A stretch of DNA of 64,000 nucleotides from NCBI GenBank assembly GCA_948567375.1, contig OX419759.1:21668744-21732743 (forward strand), in the 5' to 3' direction. Source of the DNA: Lunularia cruciata. Taxonomy: Eukaryota > Streptophyta > Marchantiopsida > Lunulariales > Lunulariaceae. A program made the position numbers and the translations under genes. Below, piece by piece: positions 57,050-64,000 of this stretch (within the stretch, counting starts at the first letter, position 1; each line of letters opens with the position of its first letter). The notes below the pieces were generated by a model that was not told where the DNA came from, ran no database searches, and worked only from the letters and a program-made list of their open reading frames with translations.

Positions 57050-59950
57050 ATTGCTTCCTTGAATTGATGATGCATTGGATCAATTAAGTGGAGCAAATAT
57101 TTCTCAAAATTAGATTTTTGAAGTGGTTATTGGTAGAATTAAATTGATGGAGAAGATGTGTTTGGAGATTGCCGTTAATATAAGGTATGGGCAATTTGAA
57201 TTGATAATTTAGCTTTTGGGCTCACTAATGCTTTGGAAATCTCCATGTATCAAATGGATGGGGTGTTAGACATAGATAATGTTCTTTGATGACATTTTGA
57301 TTTATAATAAGATGGAAGTATAATAGAAGAACTATTTTTGAGAAGTCCTAAAATGACTACAACAATGGAATTTCTATAAAAAGAAGTCCAAGTGTACCTT
57401 TTGGTAGAAGGAAGTTACTTTCTTGGGCCATAAGGTTCTAATGGAAAGGATCAAGATGTAAGAGGAGAAAAAAAAAGCAAGTATCAATTGGCATACACTT
57501 AAATGTGCCATACAAGCTTGGGGATTTAATAGATTAGTAAGTTTTAATTGGCGGTTTAATCATCATTATGCTCATTTATTATGCACTATTGACTAAACTC
57601 TTGGGGAAAGACATTAAGCTTTGAGAGGATCACCAAGCATAAATAAGAAACTTAGTCATATGGTGTCTTCACAACCTATCTTCCAACCATATGATACTCA
57701 ACTATCTTGTGTGGTTGATTTTCATGCTTCTAACTTTGTCATTAGAGCTATGTTATAATAGAAATTTCTAGATAGATTACATCCCATTGCCTTTGTGTGT
57801 CTCTATGACTAAACATAGTTGAAAATAATTATTCTACTTGAGATTCAGCAATATTTGCAATGATATATACCATAAAAGCATGGAGACATTACTTATTGGG
57901 AAGACAAGTGATAATACAAATCATTCACAAACCTTTGTTGCACACCTTACATTTGGAGCACATGAAGAGTTAGCATCATTGATATGCACAAAAATAACAG
58001 TCTTTTGATATCAAGCTTGAGTACAAACTTATAGAGCTCTATGTCATTACCAGTGCCTAATCATGACCATCTGATTTGAAGGTTCTCATTGAATCTCCCA
58101 TGATAGCAATAATAACCATGATATTGATAGACTTGAAGGTACACATAAAGTTCAAGATTGCTTTACAAAAGGATTCCTTCCTTCATCTTGAGGAAGATTT
58201 TACTGCAACACATGACAAGGAGTACATCTTTTCAATCAAAGATGAGCTTTTATTTTGCAAGAACCAAATCTATGTTCTAGCTATGGGAAATCTATGATTA
58301 GTCTGACTTCAAGAGGCACATGACTTACCAATGTTTGGTCATATGGAGGTAAAATAGACCTTAAGTACACTAGAATGTCAATGGTAGTGGTCAAACATGG
58401 CACAAGCAGTTTGAGAATTTTTCCAATCTTCTAAGAGCTACTCCAACCACTCCCCATTCAATCTGGTCAATGGAACATGTGAGCTTAGATCTCCTCACAT
58501 CCTTTCCAAGGATGGACCAAGACCATACAACAATCATAGTATTTGTTGATAAGCTCATCAAGCAGATTCATTTGGAATCTACTGTGAATACAATGGATGC
58601 TCCAACACGGGCCCATATCTAATTTGATATTGTCTTTAAGCACCATGAGATGCCATAGGTTCTCATCTTTGATTGTGATCTTCAATTTATTGGTAAAATT
58701 TGGCAAGTGCTCTTCAAGCCACTAAGCACTAAGCTTGCCTTGTCTATGACTTATCATCCTTAAAAGGATGGGCAAACCAAATGAGCCAATTGCACTTTGG
58801 AAGATATGTTATGTGCCTTTAGTCAACATTCATCACACCAATTGAGATACTTTATCTTCAGACCACCAATAATAACTCAAAGAAAGCTAGTACTATATTC
58901 TTTCCTTTCTTTCTCAATTATGGCCAAAATCCAGTCATTCCAAATTCTTTTTGTGCTCCACTGTCATCTTAGGTCCCTCATATTTCCACCTTCTTATCCA
59001 TGTTATCTGCTTTTTTACACCAAGCTAAGTCTCATCTTCTTGTTGTTCAAAATCAACAAAAACAATAGGTTGATTGATATTGCCAAGATCTCACCTTTCA
59101 AGTAGGTGATAAGGTAATGCTTTCCTTTAGTAACCTCTCTCTCCTTATTGACACCTAAGTTTGTAAACTTGCTTCCAATTGGCTTGGTCCATTTGTTACT
59201 AATCAAATCAATTCTCTTATTGCATACTTGCACTTGTTAGTCATTTGTGGATCCATCTTTTCTTCCACATTTCAAAGTTAAAACTCTTTGTTTTTAAACA
59301 ATCTTCCTTTCTTGCTCATGTCTAATTCTCTCCTCCTCCAATCCATATTCCTATGACGGATATGAAGGTGACCATAGACTTGCATGCCATGATATCCAAC
59401 ATAGCCACCAACAACACACTACATAAAAGATCTTTTGGAAAGTGTATACTCCTCACAATGCCACATGTGTGCTTATTTCTTATCTCCATAATGCACAAGC
59501 AATTATATACAAGTTTGAAGATTTCATGGTAATGAGGATGTCACCAACTCATAGTGGGAGAGTATATAATAATATGGAGATAACCAAAGCTAAATATAGC
59601 TGATAGGTGGAAGAATTAGCTTGGAAACTTTAAGAATAGTCTAAAAGCATTTAAGTAGCTTTTTGGTGAAAGATTCTAAGAACCTTCTAAGGATTGAGTA
59701 ATTTGTATGCCAAGTTGACGGCTAGCTAGCTTGTATGCCAAGTAAATGGCTAGCTTAGTTTACATGATTGGCTTAGTTTGCAATCCAAGTAAGGCAACTT
59801 CTAGAAAGAACCTTCCTTGGAAGCTTCTTTGGAGGCTTATATCTTGGTTGACTATGAATTCCAAAGCCCAAGCTTAGACAAGGCATTCAAGATTTCCCTC
59901 ACTTGATAGTTTTAATGTGATCTTCTACATTGATCTTATATTTTCTAAAC
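57050..59950 (+). mobile_element. decayed Ty3/Gypsy element, second copy
   Basis: Reverse transcriptase traces start with LDQLSGANIF near 57070, then a TRYG(H/Q)FE-like block and a degraded FFDDILIY block near 57285. RNase H traces include VDFHASNFVIRAM near 57715 and a WRHYLLGRQV-like block near 57885. The integrase core reads WSMEHVSLDLL near 58470 and continues with IVFVDKLIKQIH, FKHHEMP and SMTYHP. The 3' part (59560-59950) resembles the LTR region after 33319. The family is the same as the fragment at 32377. All frames are broken. Confidence 0.75.
58340..59270 (+). pseudogene. Gypsy integrase, second copy
   Basis: Blocks in order: WSMEHVSLDLLTSFP (first catalytic Asp), TTIIVFVDKLIKQIHLE, FKHHEMP then LIFDCDLQFIGK (second Asp), LSTKLALSMTYHP and a LEDMLCAF block (third acidic region nearby), then a C-terminal PKFVN...LPIG block. 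It aligns with 32377-33050 but is less complete at several places. Confidence 0.78.
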
Positions 59951-60099
59951 CACATGCTAAAGCCCATTCAGACTAAAGCCCATGCTCTAATATATACTAT
60001 TGGTGTTGTGGCCGTTTGCCCTATGAGACAACATCTGCTTATAACTATAGGGAGAGTTATCTACTACCTACACCACTCATATGATAACTATGGGAGCAT

Positions 60100-61140
60100 G
60101 TATGGCCCTAAAATAGTGGAGAAAGTATGGTGGATATTACTATCAAACATTCACAAATGTGGCAACAATGCCTTTGTAGGTGTGAACATTTATGCCAAAT
60201 TAAGATAATACGGAAGTAACACCAAGCAAGGATGGAATAAACCACATGGGTATTCCTCAACCAAGAAAAGAGATGAGCATGGATTGTGGTATGTACTAAG
60301 GTATCCAATAAGAATAAACTACAAAATCCTCCTATCCCAAAGGAGAGCCCAAAACTCTCAAACCACCTATGGGAATTGGAATCTTGGTAGGAAGTCAAAG
60401 GGAGTGAGGACTATGCATGGGCTCTAGACCTTGCACTTACAAGTCTAGGCTCATACTCCAAGGCCTCTAAACTGAGTGAAAGTAGACATTGTTCTAACTA
60501 TATCCTTCAAAGGACCCACAATATGAGTATTGTCCTACATGGATGGAAAAATATAAGATGGAAAGGCTATTGCTACCTATCATAAAGCCATGTAATACAC
60601 TATTGTAAAGAGAGGGCCTCCTAAGGGACCTTCTTGTTGTGTATCCTTGATTGATATTAGTTGTGAGAACTATCCTATAAAAAAATGGTGCCTATACAAT
60701 AGAGGTTTTTTGATACCATAGAAAGTACAAATGGATAAGATCAAGGAGGGTATTTGATTTATAGTTGAGCAAAGAGCATAAAAAACATTGGACAAAAGAT
60801 GGTATTGAAGGCATTGGAGACATCAACTTGGACCACCACTCAATCTGGATGAATATTCAAGGATGTTTTAATGCTCATTATAACCATCTTGCATCTTCTT
60901 AGAGGAACCATAACAACCTAATGGAGATACAAGAAGGAAGGAAAATACTACCATAATTGTAAGCAAATAGTGCAAGAGACCAAATGCAAAAAACATCCTT
61001 GATGGAAATGGAGCACATACTTGAGGTCTCCTTTGCAAGATCAAGGAGATGAGAAGCTTAAGATAGACAAGTTGCTCTATGAAGCAAATGAGCAGAAGCA
61101 ATGTGCTAATGAAAAAAGAGAGAAGAAGAAAATCCAAATA
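60100..61140 (-). mobile_element. diverged copy 3 of the R2-like LINE (reverse transcriptase part)
   Basis: On the minus strand a KTSLNIHPD then VVVQVDVSNAFNTI block (about 60790-60870) matches the VDVEN region of copy 2. A region equivalent to QGDPLGGPLF lies near 60630, a degraded ADDTH equivalent near 60520, and GGLRVLGS followed by EDFV near 60340-60365. The spacing agrees with copy 2, and the frame is broken throughout. The limits on both sides are uncertain, and no 3' terminus was found. Confidence 0.6.
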
Positions 61141-63560
61141 AGGAGCATCTAAGGATACACAATCATGTTAGTACTCAAAATTTTGCCTTGATGTCCCACC
61201 CATTGAGAATGCACAAATAGAGTAGATAAAGTTAAAGTAGGACTCTATCAATTATAATTCCTTATTTGGCTAGTAATATAGAGGAAAGAAGAAATGTCCT
61301 TGATGGCAGGTGGATGTAGGGTTTGTAAGTTTTGATAAAGTATCAAAGGCGAAGAGAATTGGATGGGAGGGTGTGAATGCCTAGTTTGCCCACTTGTACT
61401 TCACTACTTGACCAAGGGGCAATGGAGGCAATGGTGCTTTAGAGCTATGACATGGGGCTATGGAGACTCTACAATCCACTTGGCTACAGCTTTGGCCTTA
61501 ATGGCTTACTTTTCTTGGAAGGCCACAAAATCTCTTCTCAAGACTACCTTTAAGATTCATGTTTGAATCTTAGAGGTAGTTTCTTGATGTCCCAAAGCAC
61601 CTCCATGGGCTAGAAGGACTAAAATTTATTGAAAAAAATGGCCAATAATTTCCAAGTAGAGATATCTCTCTTGTGATCATTGGCCAAAATAGTATACAGT
61701 AGGGGGAAGAGTATGGGTAAAAAATGACATATAAAGATATAAGAATCTTTGTATAAATCCATAATCATGGTAAACTTGGTAAGAATGCTTGGATAGGGTC
61801 CAAAGAGTGTAACCAAGAGTATGAGCAAAGGGGAGCTGATAGAGATACTATCGAAGTATGGATGGGGCTAAGAAGGCAAAAATAAAGGTAGCTTTTGTTG
61901 GCATATACAAGCAATAAGATCTTCCTTTGTGCTAGGCTAGGCCAATCTCTACCCATGGACAATCCAAACAATATTGTGTGGAACATTGATGGTGCAAGAT
62001 ATAAGGATGTGCTAAGGGGTCAAGTGGAATTGAATGATCATGTGGGGGTTATGGGGAGGTAGAAATGGAAGGAAGCTCTAAATGATCTTATTGGAGTGGT
62101 GGAACAAGAAGGGTATGAGGGTGTGGAGTGTTTGTGATATGAGGATGAGGGATAAGGAGGCAAGTGGTGCAGTATCTTCTATAGAGGAGTCCTCCTTATA
62201 ATGCACTTCATTAGTTTAGGAGAAGTATATCACCTAAAGATCAAAGGGAATCTATCTAGATAAACATTAGCAACCATGGGTGTATGCTAAAAAAGGCAAC
62301 ATAAGAGTCTACTCATTGCTTGCACATATGGGGTGTAAGGTGCCATTATAAGGAATGATGTTGGAGATAGTACCTCTATGTTCCTATAACAATGAACAAA
62401 ATAGAGGCATTGAGAAATCATCAATTGAAAGCTTATACCTTCCAAAAAGTACAAAGGAAAAGCCATGACAAGAAAGTGAGACATAATAGAGAAATGTTAT
62501 ATATCCAAATGCAAAAGAGAAAAACAAGAAAAGATAGAAAAAAAGAAACAAAAGCCAATAAGAGAGGTGAGGAGAGCCTATATGCAACCAGCAAAGATCT
62601 CCATCCATCACCAATATCCAATCTACATGTAGATCTGACCACTCATCTATGCATTGCTGGCATTGCTTGGCTCCCAATCCCATACATGTGCCCTTGAAAT
62701 CTATAATGATGAGTCCAAAAAGTTACTCAACTACCACTATAGACATACCAATGAGTAGGAGGTACTAGGAGGTACACCTTACTTTGTGGTATGTCCATAG
62801 TGGCATCACGAAAGTAGAAGTGTAGCATGTAGAGGTAGTCACATAGGTCTCCAATCTTGTATATATCCCTAATTGGGCTTCAAGCTCCTTGAGTTTACCT
62901 ATTACTCCAAGTGTTCCTTAAGAGTAGGGATATGCACTTAAAACCCTCAATTAACCTTTAGTCCCTATTTACCCCCAAGAGCACTAAAACTCACTTCATC
63001 CCACATGCATTATGAATCCCATCGGCTCAATCCATAAGCCTACATAGATGACGGTATTTTTTCAAACAATGGTATGGTGCTATATAGTGCCACGGCCCTA
63101 GCACCATAAATCCCTAAACTATCATTCTTGGTGCTTGTTGTTAAGTATGAAGTCTGATTATTACTAGAACGCTCTATGGGATACTTATCACAAGAATGTT
63201 GAAGTGTCAATACAAGATAAAAAATTTCAATAAGCATGTAAAAGTGTAAGTATTGGACAAATCTTCATATTGCAAGATTTCATTATGGAAGTGAACAGAC
63301 TAATCTCTTTGTGAATACAAATGAAAATGAGCATTATCTCATTGGAAGCATCTTCTCAAGTGCTTTCCATAAACACTAAGATCATAGAAAATGAAGCTCT
63401 AGAAAAGAAGTTACAACCATCTAAAGTTTGGGACAAATGTGTCCTAAGGGTACAAGATTCTATTCTAGGACTATGGGACCTATGGGCATGGAACTTGAGG
63501 GAAAGCCACAGGACTATAGGACATGTAGGAATGGCTCCTACTAGAAGTTGTGAGGAAAAA
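61141..63560. other. no gene recognised
   Basis: Short ORFs only. The left part may include the 5' portion of the LINE copy. A hairpin-forming inverted repeat lies at 62734-62803. Confidence 0.4.
62734..62803. repeat. inverted repeat able to fold into a 30-bp imperfect hairpin
   Basis: Arms at 62734-62763 and 62774-62803 pair at 23 of 30 positions, with the outer 17 positions matching at 16, around a 10-base loop. The outer arm is CCACTATAGACATACCA. Confidence 0.7.
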
Positions 63561-63589
63561 TTCCACTTGTGGAACTAAGTGAGGTGATG

Positions 63590-64000
63590 TGTATCAATTC
63601 ATACTAGACATTCTAGGGCTTAGATGTGGGATCAATTAGGATCACACATTTCAAAATGAGATAAGAGACTCTAAGTGCAAGTGTATATATATTTGTAAGT
63701 TGACAGTCAAGTGTGACTTTGAGAATTCTTGAATAAACAAAATCATGTGTAGTTGTGGATGGAGACAAACATTGGACAAATCACATAAAATTGACATTAC
63801 TCTTATGCATACTATTCTTGACCAGATTGATGCATGATTCTTTCTCTGTAGAATAGCCAAATTTGTATTCTTTTTTCTCTCTCAATTCCAATTCAAAATT
63901 TTTTTTTGCAACAATTGGTATCAAAGGATTGGTATTTGGAGAGAGACTAGAACAATGGTAGAAGATGGGAAGTAAAAATTGACAAGTTCAATTGCAAGGA
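63590..64000 (+). mobile_element. 5' end of a second Copia-type element (LTR end, primer site, gag start)
   Basis: An LTR-like sequence ends TTTTTTGCAACA at 63913. It is followed at once by ATTGGTATCAAAGG (63914-63927), a close match to the initiator-Met primer-binding site of plant Copia elements. Thirty bases on, one frame reads WEVKIDKFN, like the KFDVEKFNG opening of Copia Gag; the ATG at 63955 is in another frame. The LTR start was not determined, and the element leaves the window. Confidence 0.7.

Overview
This is nuclear DNA from a plant with a large, repeat-rich genome. Copia and Gypsy LTR elements with plant-type primer-binding sites, a hAT remnant and one short-intron gene lie in AT-rich DNA where old elements have decayed mainly by C-to-T change. 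The mix would suit a gymnosperm or another non-flowering land plant, but the sequence alone does not settle the lineage. There is no bacterial or organellar gene organisation. I see only one intact protein-coding gene: a three-exon sideroflexin gene on the minus strand (CDS 18602-19986, probable untranslated first exon near 21516-22140). It lies in a CG-rich island at about 17.4-22.6 kb. Nearly everything else is transposable-element sequence, mostly broken. Layout: 1-1820 is a decayed copy (+) of a non-LTR retrotransposon carrying a reverse transcriptase and a restriction-like endonuclease (R2-type architecture). 4086-11123 is a complete but dead Copia element with LTRs, primer-binding site, polypurine tract and a TGGAG target duplication. 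13717 to about 17345 is a nearly full-length minus-strand copy of the R2-like element. Two short 3'-end fragments of the same family lie at 12119-12205 and 25891-26042, and a more diverged copy lies at about 60.1-61.1 kb. 22.1-27.5 kb is AT-rich with no gene. From 27.5 to 45.3 kb there are three large relatives and one stub of an unusual element. Two are about 3.8 kb long, bounded by 5-bp target duplications, with ends of the form TNTGGTACCC...GGGTTGTCANA. Each carries a long decayed ORF for a charged coiled-coil protein, and none carries reverse transcriptase. One copy is followed directly by a tRNA-Asp-like primer-binding site, so I interpret the 3.8-kb units as giant LTRs with a protein-coding ORF in U3. 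A Gypsy integrase fragment (32.4-33.8 kb) and a hAT transposase pseudogene (38.9-40.4 kb) lie between them. From 40.5 to 56.9 kb there is one old Gypsy element interrupted twice: by a 3.8-kb unit (41537-45307) and by a 3.27-kb insert with a minisatellite (about 51773-55037). Its integrase appears to end in a PHD-like zinc finger. 57-60 kb is another dead Gypsy, and the window ends inside the 5' end of a second Copia element. The window is therefore an island with one host gene surrounded by nested retrotransposons of different ages. The best candidates for something undescribed are the ORF-bearing giant-LTR family and the plant R2-like non-LTR family.
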